From assembly GCA_024234575.1 (NCBI GenBank), contig JACKOB010000009.1, positions 35,282-99,281 on the forward strand: a stretch of DNA of 64,000 nt, given 5' to 3'. Below are positions 10,801 through 18,616 of this stretch, piece after piece (the stretch's first letter is position 1; every line of letters begins with the position of its first letter). The notes beneath the pieces are model-generated. The model was not told where the DNA came from and ran no database searches. It saw nothing but the letters and a program-made list of their open reading frames with translations. The stretch comes from Hahellaceae bacterium (GTDB taxonomy: Bacteria; Pseudomonadota; Gammaproteobacteria; Pseudomonadales; Oleiphilaceae). The translations under genes were made by a program, and so were the position numbers.

Positions 10801-11423
10801 TAATAAACTGGCTGAACGAGTGCTTATACACAGAACTACCCTGTGGTGTGAGCCTAAACCAGATTGCAGAAGACCGCTTGCTTAAAGAAAGCAGCTTTTA
10901 TTTCAGCATACCTAAATTAAAAGTCGACAAATTATTCGATTGCTTAGTAGCCCATCGACAATCTCAGCCCGCTGTGGATGACACACCGTTTATTCTTCCG
11001 AATCAGAATGAAATCAACGGCATGATGTGCGGTTTCATTGACTTAATTTTTGAGCACGACAATCGTTATTATATCGTTGATTATAAATCGACATTTTTAG
11101 GTGCTGCCTTCTCTGACTATCAAACGGAAGCACTTAGAAAAGATATTGAAGCGTCCAGTTACGATCTGCAATTTTTAATCTACACCCTCGCCTTACACCG
11201 ATACTTAAGGCAGTGCCTTCCTGGCTATCAGTGCGAAACCCATTTAGGTGGTGTGTATTATTTATACTTGCGTGGTTTGCAAAACGGGCAAGACGAAGCA
11301 GAACCGACCGGTATATTCCACACGTCTGTTTCGTCAGAAATCATTAACCGCCTAGACCAGTTATTTCTCGATGATTCCCCATCGAATCAAAACGAGCGGA
11401 CACACACCGAGGTGCATTCATGA
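7890..11423 (+). CDS. recB: Exonuclease V beta subunit RecB (copy 1)
   Basis: 3'-5' SF1 helicase plus nuclease of RecBCD. Walker A EASAGTGKT at residues 18-26, Walker B VDEFQDTD, helicase motif IGDPKQAIYGFRGGD, and the C-terminal nuclease motif IVDYKST (about residue 1062) preceded by GFIDLIF, with the conserved Gln and ALHRYLR downstream. Both activities therefore look intact. Length 1177 aa, close to the 1180 aa of E. coli. It overlaps recC and recD by four bases each. It processes double-strand breaks for recombination and degrades phage DNA lacking Chi. Confidence 0.96.
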   Translation: MKKLDALNLPLAGRHLIEASAGTGKTYNITLLYIRLLLEKKLSVQQILVVTFTRAATEELKGRIASVLRECLANWGNYQPDEGFFFDLQQRTDIAEAKILLDEALLTLDEAAVYTIHGFCKQALTQRAFETGMTFDAQMEVDTKEISLEAVRDWYRRLAINASAYHLVEAEWAAPESFLNEFANLIYTKEPFEYDDVEPAAKAFQALKERIASELVGHMPELMAYADTKGGSHGQDELAQLISWLDAASDIPPPSVEGAFFKYMPKAVKPLLTPLKEVCDTSKSGPFAQLQKLKAINLAAGAINWCRIRIATAKQKRNQFDFNDLINSLHHALYQSPGKDRLTLALQQQYPVALVDEFQDTDQSQFELFDAIYPASSNAVALFMIGDPKQAIYGFRGGDVFAYLNARKLATHHWYMDTNWRSTPALVQGYNQLFTGLSHDSLDAVFRFGIEYAAVAASNKTAEHPLQETTLASGVKHHALAFVYFPPNEKYQPKNTKKTNPPHTKAFQTVIANWCATEISFLLSGTTQIGTKALSANDIAILVRNKNESAEMQAALADAGISSVYLSAKDNVFESKEAVALQRLLAGVLELENTRKMIAALSTEFFGLTPVDLAGLSEDELRWEALREQFVSLREQWLHQGLMPMVFTLMETSYQPNSASSERSLTNTLHLLELLQTASVEHTLPETLLAWFESELHTPSKASDNELRLESDDNLIQIVTQHGSKGLEYPIVFVPFASYFSKRTKRSLTMTYHHRDNYCASTFLGDNSRIFAWYEEEQQAEDVRLLYVAITRAIYRCYLTVTAFAEGHLSPLGLMLNLPDAEPQTLLAMLADHQAKQPEAISLNTVEGDSFHPVATALTTASDQPTAHTSVFTRGLDDRWRIHSFSSLAHWQLRTQASRTLRDPEADRQLAPALQPQATNGIRFEFTKGAEAGNFLHTLLETINFSEPNWRDCDDLIFAHSHLVLDQQEALINWLNECLYTELPCGVSLNQIAEDRLLKESSFYFSIPKLKVDKLFDCLVAHRQSQPAVDDTPFILPNQNEINGMMCGFIDLIFEHDNRYYIVDYKSTFLGAAFSDYQTEALRKDIEASSYDLQFLIYTLALHRYLRQCLPGYQCETHLGGVYYLYLRGLQNGQDEAEPTGIFHTSVSSEIINRLDQLFLDDSPSNQNERTHTEVHS

Positions 11424-13477
11424 CCGTTAATCAATCATCCCTCGCACCATCGCCGAACGCTATTAACCAGCATGCCGACGAGCAGTATGAGTTGCCAAGT
11501 TGTGCCGCTTTTCTTGCAGAACATGCGGATAACCAAGCAATTGACTACTACCTGGCGCGAGACTTGTGTCTGTCTGCCAGCACTGTCACCGATACCCTTT
11601 TTTACACCATGGTGCGATTAAGCCAATCGTTACGCGGTGGGCACAGTTGCTTGCAGCTGGCTTATACCAGTGGACAATCGTTACGACTAATTGATAGTGA
11701 AGATGAAACGCCAAATGCTGAGACTCGCAACCTTAAGCCTTTTCCCGAGGTAAGTGTCTGGAGGAATATGCTTAACACTACCGGACTGCTTGATCACCCT
11801 AACAGTTTGATCGTGCTTGAAAAAGACAGGCTCTACATAAGGCGCTACTGGCGGTTTGAACAAGACCTGGCATCGCGCCTGCGACACTTTATTAACAGCG
11901 CCAGCCATTACCATGCTGCAGACGTCAAGTCTGTCGTTGATAAGCTCTTCCCGATACAGCACGACGCTGCAGAGACCGATTGGCAAAAGGTGGCAGTCAT
12001 CAATAGTGTGTATCAGCAACTAGGCATTATTGCCGGCGGCCCCGGAACAGGGAAAACCACCACGGTTACAAAATTACTGCTGGCACTGCTTGCGTTAAAC
12101 CGGCAACAACAAAATGAAGTAAAAATAAAACTGGTAGCCCCTACCGGGAAAGCTGCGCAACGTTTACAAGAATCTATCACGGAAAAAAAACAAGAATTTT
12201 TAAAAAGTGGATTAGCAGACCCTGAGGTGCTATCGCTTATTCCGGCTACAGCCAGCACCCTGCATCGGTTGCTGGGTTACATTCCCAATCATTACCAATT
12301 TCGACACCATGAAGACAACCTGCTCGACCTCGATATACTGGTGGTTGACGAAGCATCAATGATTGATCTCCCTATGATGACCCGGCTTTTTCGCGCACTG
12401 CCAGATCATGCCCATGTCATTCTACTGGGTGACGCCGACCAACTACCCTCCGTCGAAACCGGCAGTGTGCTGGCAGAACTCGTTTCTCGCCCGCACCCGG
12501 GCTACTCGCATAATCGTTGCGAATTAATCCAGTCCATTGATGGGGGTAATGTTAGGCAAACACCACAAGTGTCTGAGCTAACGCAAGCTGTTAGCTCAGA
12601 TCATGTGACCCTGCTGCAAGAAAGCTATCGCTTTCGTGCTGATGGCGGTATCGGCAACCTCGCCAAAGCAATTATTAAAGGGGATGCTTACGGCAGCTGG
12701 AATATATTGGAAGAAAAAAATGCAGAATTGGGATTGCACAAAGTTGCAGAAGCTACGGGCGCTGGCGCCGCAGAACTGGATCAGACAGAATTTCTAAACT
12801 GGTTACTTCAACACCACTTGCCACTATATCGAGACTACCTAAAAGCAGACACTGTAGCGAAAGCGCTAACGATATTTGCCCGCTTTCGTATCCTGACCGC
12901 GACGCGGGTTGGCCCTATGGGTGTAACTGAGCTAAACACACAGATTGAGCAAATGCTTTGGAAGAACAAACTCATCCAATTGCCAGCTAAAAAAAATCTT
13001 CAACGCACTGCCTCTCACTACCATGGGCGCCCTGTAATGGTGACAGAAAACGATTATGCCAGCGGCTTATACAATGGCGATATCGGCATGATATGGCGAC
13101 GCGAGACAGCCGAAGAGTCTTTCGATAACCAACCCGCTACGGTACAAGCGCGTTTACAGGCGGCATTTTTTAACAGCGATGGCGGCATCAAATGGGTTTC
13201 TTTGGCACGATTGCCCAAAGTTGAAAGCGTATTCGCGATGACCATTCACAAAACGCAGGGGTCAGAATTTGATCAAGTGGCATTAGTATTACCTGCAAAG
13301 CCTGGTCGATTACTATCAAGAGAGCTTATTTACACAGCGGTTACCAGAGCCAAAACCAAGCTGGACGTTTTTTCTCGCCAACATGTCTGGCGATTTGCTG
13401 TCGAGCAAACGGTTACCCGCTATGCAGGCTTGCGTGAGAAAGTGTTGGTCGAACCAGAAGCGCATCAAAGCGCCTAA
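11420..13477 (+). CDS. recD: Exonuclease V alpha subunit RecD (copy 1)
   Basis: 5'-3' SF1B helicase, third subunit of RecBCD. Walker A GGPGTGKTTT near residue 205, Walker B VVDEASMIDLP, and the C-terminal TIHKTQGSEFDQVAL and YTAVTRAK motifs are all present. At 685 aa it is longer than the 608 aa of E. coli and of the second copy here; the extra length includes an insertion after the Walker B region (around EL VSRPHPGYS to QAVSS). The four-base overlap with recB fixes the ATG at 11420. It ends 32 bp from the convergent Gre-like gene with no clear terminator between. Confidence 0.95.
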   Translation: MTVNQSSLAPSPNAINQHADEQYELPSCAAFLAEHADNQAIDYYLARDLCLSASTVTDTLFYTMVRLSQSLRGGHSCLQLAYTSGQSLRLIDSEDETPNAETRNLKPFPEVSVWRNMLNTTGLLDHPNSLIVLEKDRLYIRRYWRFEQDLASRLRHFINSASHYHAADVKSVVDKLFPIQHDAAETDWQKVAVINSVYQQLGIIAGGPGTGKTTTVTKLLLALLALNRQQQNEVKIKLVAPTGKAAQRLQESITEKKQEFLKSGLADPEVLSLIPATASTLHRLLGYIPNHYQFRHHEDNLLDLDILVVDEASMIDLPMMTRLFRALPDHAHVILLGDADQLPSVETGSVLAELVSRPHPGYSHNRCELIQSIDGGNVRQTPQVSELTQAVSSDHVTLLQESYRFRADGGIGNLAKAIIKGDAYGSWNILEEKNAELGLHKVAEATGAGAAELDQTEFLNWLLQHHLPLYRDYLKADTVAKALTIFARFRILTATRVGPMGVTELNTQIEQMLWKNKLIQLPAKKNLQRTASHYHGRPVMVTENDYASGLYNGDIGMIWRRETAEESFDNQPATVQARLQAAFFNSDGGIKWVSLARLPKVESVFAMTIHKTQGSEFDQVALVLPAKPGRLLSRELIYTAVTRAKTKLDVFSRQHVWRFAVEQTVTRYAGLREKVLVEPEAHQSA

Positions 13478-13509
13478 GGCGAAAACACGTAAAAGAAAGA
13501 CCTGCCGAA

Positions 13510-13992
13510 TCAGTAAACTGAATAAATTTCAAAGGTTATGGTTGACCCGTTAATCAACAGGTTAACCTCATCCCCTTCTTCTTTGCCAATCAGTTGCTGG
13601 CCCAATGGTGATGAGGGAGTAATGACCTTATAGGTGATGCCAGACTCAGTCACCGTCGCACCGGCACCACCGGGACCGATAAGAAAGCGATGCACAACCT
13701 GATTGTTTTTATCTGCCAGTTCTACCAGTGCCCCCAGCGCAATATTGGCACCTTTAAAATCACGCAATGGCAAATTGCTGTAAGCCTGCATCGTTTGTTT
13801 TAGTTCGGCGACACGTCGAGACAGCCCTTCTGCGAGGTAAGCTGCCTCTAGTCCAAATGTGTCATACTTGTTTTCAGCAGCCGACTCAGGATGTGTAGCG
13901 GTCGAGTGTGCCTCTTTAGCAGCCTGCACCAGGTTTTCCCATTCCTGCTGCAGATACGCTAAAACCTGGGCAAAAAGCAATTTTTTTGTCAT
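13510..13992 (-). CDS. GreA/GreB-family transcription factor
   Basis: The C-terminal half (ITYKVITPSSPLGQQLIGKEEGDEV) is the FKBP-like domain of GreA/GreB proteins, which dock on RNA polymerase beside the secondary channel. The N-terminal 70 residues form a predicted helical region (EAAYLAEGLSRRVAELKQTM) in place of a typical Gre coiled coil, so whether it stimulates transcript cleavage is unclear. 160 aa, close to GreA size. It is a single gene converging on recD, with a separate start at ATG 13992. I leave the symbol empty because this group is distinct from true greA and greB. Confidence 0.8.
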   Translation of the reverse strand: MTKKLLFAQVLAYLQQEWENLVQAAKEAHSTATHPESAAENKYDTFGLEAAYLAEGLSRRVAELKQTMQAYSNLPLRDFKGANIALGALVELADKNNQVVHRFLIGPGGAGATVTESGITYKVITPSSPLGQQLIGKEEGDEVNLLINGSTITFEIYSVY

Positions 13993-14038
13993 TGATTAAG
14001 TTCGTCCACTTGGGTGTGTGCAAGATTGGTTACGCACA

Positions 14039-15229
14039 CTAAAACAGCCCTTTGCCCCGGTCAATGTATTCAGTTCTCTGGCGATGAATGCCATTCATTG
14101 CTTCTTGCAAATTAACCTGCACACCGTCATTCGGGATATTAAAGAAGCCGCCAAAACCCGTTTCTTGAAAACTGAGCACTTCCGTACCGGTAATGCCATC
14201 TTTAAATGTCTGCGCCCACTTAATAACATCATGGCTGTTTTGGAACGATATAAACAACCCCTCTACCCCTGCAGGGTTATCTCTGCCAATTTCAAAACTA
14301 CCGAAGTTAGACAAGGGGAAGCACACGGCAACGGTCAAAATATCGCAGCCAGAGGAATTAAACGTCACAATATCGCCATTTCTGGAGGCATTATAACGGC
14401 TGGGTGTAAGTCCGATTAACACATCCAGCAGAAACTTCTCGAAAAAGTTAAGCTCTCCCGATCCATCGACGATAAGCGGCGTGCCGCTCTCCATGCCAAC
14501 CATCTGCCCGCGCACCGGATCGAGTTCACCTTTACTGTTTACCAATAAGGCGTCTGCCTTTAACGGCGAGTCCTGCAATATTGGGCCGCCAAGATACTTC
14601 ATCATAAAGCCTAACAGGCAAGAAAAATCCCCCGAAGAACAGTTTGGCGATAACTCCGCCAAACCGCGAGCGGTGTCATTGATGGCAATATCGATATTAC
14701 CGGTTAAGGCCTGAATATCGCCAGACAGCCAGCCCTTGGATTTACCAAACCCTAATCTCACGCCAGTAGGTGTCCCGGCTGCATCAAACGAAAATTCAAG
14801 AAACGGATCGTTAATTTTAAATGGGTCTATTGCTTTGGTTGATTTATTAATATGACCAAGGGAGAAATTGTCTACCATAATATCTGCGGGCATTTTTTCT
14901 AAGCCCGGCTCTGTGCCATTACAATCAAGACAAGCATCGCCATTTTCCCAGCGGTAATACCTACCCAGCTCAAGCTTGTCGATATTAAGCTGAGTTTCAA
15001 TATTCACATTGAGGTTGATGCGAACGAAATCTGTATTGTCGTACTGGTAGTTATCAACCGACATAATTGCCTGCCCAGTAACCTGAGACATCTGGGTATC
15101 AGACAGGCTGGCAAGATCCGCCAGTAATGCCGGGCTTTTTAACAGCAACAGCAACGTACAAAAAAAGCACGCACTGCTTTTGCCAACAAATAATTTACTT
15201 GATGTATAGACTGCAACTAATTGATTCAC
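14039..15229 (-). CDS. Secreted beta-rich protein, DUF6160-like
   Basis: The N-terminus has a long signal peptide (hydrophobic CFFCTLLLLLKSPALLADL) followed by LSDTQMSQVTGQA, a motif I associate with the DUF6160-type exported proteins of marine gammaproteobacteria. The rest is rich in Gly, Asn and Asp with alternating hydrophobics, suggesting a beta fold. Paired cysteines (GDACLDCNG, NCSSGDFSCLLG, SGCDILTVAVC) could form disulphides, which fits an exported location. 396 aa. It is monocistronic, and the 540 bp in front of it carry no other gene. No enzymatic function can be read from the sequence. Confidence 0.65.
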   Translation of the reverse strand: MNQLVAVYTSSKLFVGKSSACFFCTLLLLLKSPALLADLASLSDTQMSQVTGQAIMSVDNYQYDNTDFVRINLNVNIETQLNIDKLELGRYYRWENGDACLDCNGTEPGLEKMPADIMVDNFSLGHINKSTKAIDPFKINDPFLEFSFDAAGTPTGVRLGFGKSKGWLSGDIQALTGNIDIAINDTARGLAELSPNCSSGDFSCLLGFMMKYLGGPILQDSPLKADALLVNSKGELDPVRGQMVGMESGTPLIVDGSGELNFFEKFLLDVLIGLTPSRYNASRNGDIVTFNSSGCDILTVAVCFPLSNFGSFEIGRDNPAGVEGLFISFQNSHDVIKWAQTFKDGITGTEVLSFQETGFGGFFNIPNDGVQVNLQEAMNGIHRQRTEYIDRGKGLF

Positions 15230-15769
15230 CGTGATTTCCTTTTTATTAGAATCTAATCCGGTTGAATCAGTATCTCTGTTTCTTGCTTAACAATGTTTTT
15301 TGTAGGCTGCCACGCCTGGGAAAAATACGTAAAGCAGCCCAATCAATGCCCTTATTATTTAGAGCTTATACTCTAGAGATTATACCGCTATGTCATTTGA
15401 GGCAAGCAGCAGGCAGAACGTGACACCCTATTACCTAGTGCAATATCGAATAACTACTAATTTCTTTAAATAACATATTTTGCGTAAGCAAGTGTTTGAA
15501 TGTTCGTTTTAGAATATTTACGGCAATTTCGCCAACTGTTTACACCCACCCTGTTTTCATGTGAACGTCTCGTTAACAAAAAATTGTTTCTAGTAATCTC
15601 CATTTTGCGACAAGCCACACACAAGCTCTGTGAAAGAGTTGATTTAGTAACAGTCTGTCATCTTTACGACCACCAACTCATCCTCCTATGTAGATTGCAT
15701 TATTAGTACACAGGTGTACACTGTACCCATAGAGACCAATTAAAAATCAAACAAGAAAAGGAAATCATT
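15230..15769. other. Intergenic region, divergent
   Basis: 540 bp between a minus-strand secreted protein and a plus-strand small protein. AT-rich. A 68-codon open frame at 15500-15706 has no ribosome site or family resemblance and is not called. A palindrome CTCTAGAG lies near 15370 and a GTACAC inverted repeat at 15706-15719. Confidence 0.5.
15706..15719. promoter_or_regulatory. GTACAC-AG-GTGTAC inverted repeat, candidate operator
   Basis: Perfect 6-bp arms with a 2-bp spacer, 50 nt before the phasin-like gene. It resembles operators of TetR-type regulators of lipid metabolism such as FabR, but that link is only by likeness. Confidence 0.4.
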
Positions 15770-16057
15770 ATGAATACCATGCAAAAAGCCGGTAACTTCA
15801 CCGATTTTGTAAAAGAGTCAGTAGAAAATGTTGTAGATACCGTTGAACGGGTGCACCAAACCACGCTTGATATGGCGGTAGACTTTCTTAAAGTAGTTGG
15901 CTTACCAGAAGAAAAAGCGACTGAAGCTAAAGAAAAGCAGCGTAAATTGGTAGGCAGCGTTTATGAAGCGATTCGTGCTACCAACCAGCAGGTTGGCAAC
16001 ATGGCAAACGAAATTGTTGGCGGCACCAAGGAAGCGATCAAACCCAGTAAAAAATGA
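15770..16057 (+). CDS. Small phasin-like helical protein
   Basis: 95 aa, almost entirely predicted amphipathic helix with heptad-like spacing (TDFVKESVENVVDTVERVHQ) and no cysteines. This is the make-up of phasins and related granule- or membrane-surface proteins, but similarity is by composition, not by a firm family match. The ATG at 15770 has a clear ribosome site (AAGGAA) and an inverted repeat lies upstream. It is monocistronic and ends before a strong terminator. No polyhydroxyalkanoate genes are nearby, so storage-granule binding is only one possibility. Confidence 0.6.
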   Translation: MNTMQKAGNFTDFVKESVENVVDTVERVHQTTLDMAVDFLKVVGLPEEKATEAKEKQRKLVGSVYEAIRATNQQVGNMANEIVGGTKEAIKPSKK

Positions 16058-16122
16058 TGTATCAGCAGTGATATCAGAGGCTGATATCTGATTGGTAGTG
16101 GATTATTGCAGCAATCGGATTG

Positions 16123-16163
16123 AACTGACAGACACCTTTTAAGGTGACTGTCAGTTTTTTTTT
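16123..16163 (+). terminator. Strong rho-independent terminator
   Basis: A 16-bp stem (AACTGACAG-A-CACCTT paired with AAGGTG-A-CTGTCAGTT, one mismatch) followed by nine T. It closes the phasin-like transcript. Confidence 0.9.
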
Positions 16164-16225
16164 GGAATACGGGTTAACCTATTGTGCTGAATAGTGGCCG
16201 CCCAAAGAGTAACGGCCTTTAAAAA

Positions 16226-16651
16226 CTATGGCTGCCATTGAAAAGGCAAATGCAGCTGCTTACCGTTCACTGACACAACGGTGTAATCAGATCCGGCAGT
16301 GACAACCTCTACCTGCTGAGTTCGGGCTGCCTGCTCTAGTAACAAGTTAAGGTCGCGCTTACTTACCTGATCTGGCTGCCCGTAATAATTGGCTACGTGT
16401 ACGGCCAAATTTGTAGAAGAGTCAGCGGCTAAAAGGGCTTTCTTCGCATCCGAAAGCTGCATTGTCAGAAGTTCTTTATTTTCTTCATGTACTGTCGTCA
16501 AGAAAGACATACCCGCTACAACACCTACAACAAATGTCGCCGGGAGAAGTATTCCAAACAAAGTATTCGCCTTTTTAGTTGGGCGGGCCTGGGGCTCATT
16601 GCCAATGCGGTGTTGAAATACTGGGCTAACTGAGTGAATTCCTTTGGCCAT
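16226..16651 (-). CDS. Single-pass membrane protein of unknown function
   Basis: From the ATG at 16651, which has a GGAG ribosome site 10 nt upstream, it encodes 141 aa. A basic N-terminal segment is followed by one transmembrane helix (LFGILLPATFVVGVVAGMSF), a coiled-coil-like stretch (EENKELLTMQLSDAKKALL) and a C-terminal domain ending HLPFQWQP. A longer frame begins at 16729, but no ribosome site supports it. The topology suggests a small domain outside the inner membrane. I do not recognise the family. It is monocistronic and lies divergent to glpD. Confidence 0.6.
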   Translation of the reverse strand: MAKGIHSVSPVFQHRIGNEPQARPTKKANTLFGILLPATFVVGVVAGMSFLTTVHEENKELLTMQLSDAKKALLAADSSTNLAVHVANYYGQPDQVSKRDLNLLLEQAARTQQVEVVTAGSDYTVVSVNGKQLHLPFQWQP

Positions 16652-16936
16652 TTTCTTGTCTCCAATGATTGTTATTCCTAGTGCCAATGTTAGACTTTTC
16701 TCACCGTTTGCGAAGGGCCAAAATGTCAAACATTGTCACAATTGATTCGCATCACCTGCCTTGCTAATTACCAGATCCCAGCCGTGATGATTGCCTAGTT
16801 ATAGTGGCGATTTACGTTAAACAATCCCCTCATTTATTTTCTCAACTCACTGCGTTTTTTTTCATACAAACTACACTTTATAGAAACTGTGCCTATCAGG
16901 TACGCCACCAAAACGAAACTAGCTGTTTGGGATCCA

Positions 16937-18541
16937 ATGACTCTGCGCGAAAACAACATAAAAAGGCTTGATCACGAAAACTATGACGTCCTGATTATTG
17001 GTGGCGGCATCAATGGGGCCGTTGCAGCAGCTTCTTTAGCTGCTCGTGGTGCTAAGATTGCCATTATCGACAAAGGTGACTTCGCCGGGTTTACCAGCTC
17101 TCAGTCATCTAATCTGGCCTGGGGCGGCATCAAGTACATGGAAACCTACGAATTCGGCCTCGTGCGCAAACTTTGTCGATCGCGTAACCAGCTCATGCAA
17201 TGCTACCCATCAACTGTTAAAGAAATAAGATTCCTCACAACCATTGATAAAGGTTTTCGATACTCACCGCTTTTTCTTTATTTAGGGACAATTTTGTACT
17301 GGATTATGGGAAATGGATTTACTCGATTTCCTCGGCTTTTAGGGCGATCAACCATCAAAAAAGAAGAAAAAGTAATAAATCTTGGCAGTGCGGCTGGCGG
17401 TTTTGAGTATTCAGACGCCTATCTCTATGACAACGATGCGCGTTTCGTCTTCCAGTTTATTCGCTCGGCCATGAATTATGGCGCAGTCGCTGCAAACTAC
17501 GTTGAGTCTTTAGGCAGTAAAAGGGACGAAGGCTGGTGGACAACACAATGCAAAGACAATGAAACGAACACCACTTTTGACATAAAGAGCAAAGTGATCA
17601 TCAATGCCTGTGGGCCTTATGCTGATTATCACAACAAGCTCAACCATCAAACCACTAAACACCATCACGCATTTTCAAAAGGTATACACCTAATCGTTGA
17701 TAGGATAACCCGGAACGAACGCGTGCTAACATTTTTCGCTGATGATGGGCGTCTTTTTTTCGTCATACCAATGGGCCCAAAAACCTGTATTGGGACCACT
17801 GACACAAGAGTCGACTCACCAAAAACGGAAGTGACCGCTGAAGACAGAAAATTTGTGCTGGATAACATCAATGCACGCCTTATGCTTTCAAAACCACTGA
17901 CAGAAAAAAGTATCATTGCCGAGCGGTGTGGCGTGCGGCCCCTGGTAGTCACCTCAGGGGAAGGTGAAAACACCGATTGGCTGCAGCTATCCCGTAAACA
18001 TGCGATCGAATTAAATGAGAAAGAAAGACATATTTCTATCTATGGCGGTAAGCTAACTGATTGTCTTAACGTAGGAGATGAAATAGCTGACCTTGTTAAG
18101 AAACTAAAGGTGAATATGCCGCACTTCGATAAAATTTGGTATGGCGAGCCCCATGAAGAAGTCAAAAAAGAATTTTTTCACCAGGCTGAGTTAATGAATT
18201 TGGATAGCTACACATCAAAAACGTCATCTGAGAAATTAAGCCAGCGGTTTTGGCGACGCTACGGTGCCCAGGCCTTTGAAATGTTAGAGAGCATACGCGC
18301 TGACCCCACTGCCGCAGACCTCTTAATTGAGCGCGCAGAATATGTACGCTGTGAAATTGAACATGCCGCCCGCCGGGAAATGATCACTAGGCTGGATGAC
18401 TTTTTGCGCCGTAGATCTAAAATTTCTTTAGTCGTTACCCGACAAGAGCTGGAGGCTGCGCCAGGCTTAAAAACCGCGTGCGAAATTCTTTTTGGTGCGA
18501 AAGCAGATGTAAAATACCAAGAATATTTTGATACTAATTAA
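16937..18541 (+). CDS. glpD: FAD-dependent glycerol-3-phosphate dehydrogenase
   Basis: Oxidises sn-glycerol 3-phosphate to dihydroxyacetone phosphate and passes electrons to quinone at the inner membrane. The dinucleotide-binding motif IIGGGINGA sits about 20 residues in, followed by SSNLAWGGIKYME, the FAD-contact loop typical of GlpD. Later IGTTDTRVDSP and GVRPLV match the family. About 534 aa against 501 in E. coli. I prefer ATG 16937, preceded by GGGA, over GTG 16889. No glpK, glpF or glpR is adjacent; putA follows 75 bp later on the same strand, so both may form a catabolic unit feeding the quinone pool. Confidence 0.88.
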   Translation: MTLRENNIKRLDHENYDVLIIGGGINGAVAAASLAARGAKIAIIDKGDFAGFTSSQSSNLAWGGIKYMETYEFGLVRKLCRSRNQLMQCYPSTVKEIRFLTTIDKGFRYSPLFLYLGTILYWIMGNGFTRFPRLLGRSTIKKEEKVINLGSAAGGFEYSDAYLYDNDARFVFQFIRSAMNYGAVAANYVESLGSKRDEGWWTTQCKDNETNTTFDIKSKVIINACGPYADYHNKLNHQTTKHHHAFSKGIHLIVDRITRNERVLTFFADDGRLFFVIPMGPKTCIGTTDTRVDSPKTEVTAEDRKFVLDNINARLMLSKPLTEKSIIAERCGVRPLVVTSGEGENTDWLQLSRKHAIELNEKERHISIYGGKLTDCLNVGDEIADLVKKLKVNMPHFDKIWYGEPHEEVKKEFFHQAELMNLDSYTSKTSSEKLSQRFWRRYGAQAFEMLESIRADPTAADLLIERAEYVRCEIEHAARREMITRLDDFLRRRSKISLVVTRQELEAAPGLKTACEILFGAKADVKYQEYFDTN

Positions 18542-18616
18542 TAGTATAGATAATTTTATTAAAGTTATTTATTAGCACAGGGCAAACCACAACCCGTGTT
18601 GTTGGGAGGTTCCGCA

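Noticed and set aside
15500..15706. 68-codon open frame before the phasin-like gene
   Set aside because: No ribosome site, odd composition, and it overlaps the likely regulatory region.
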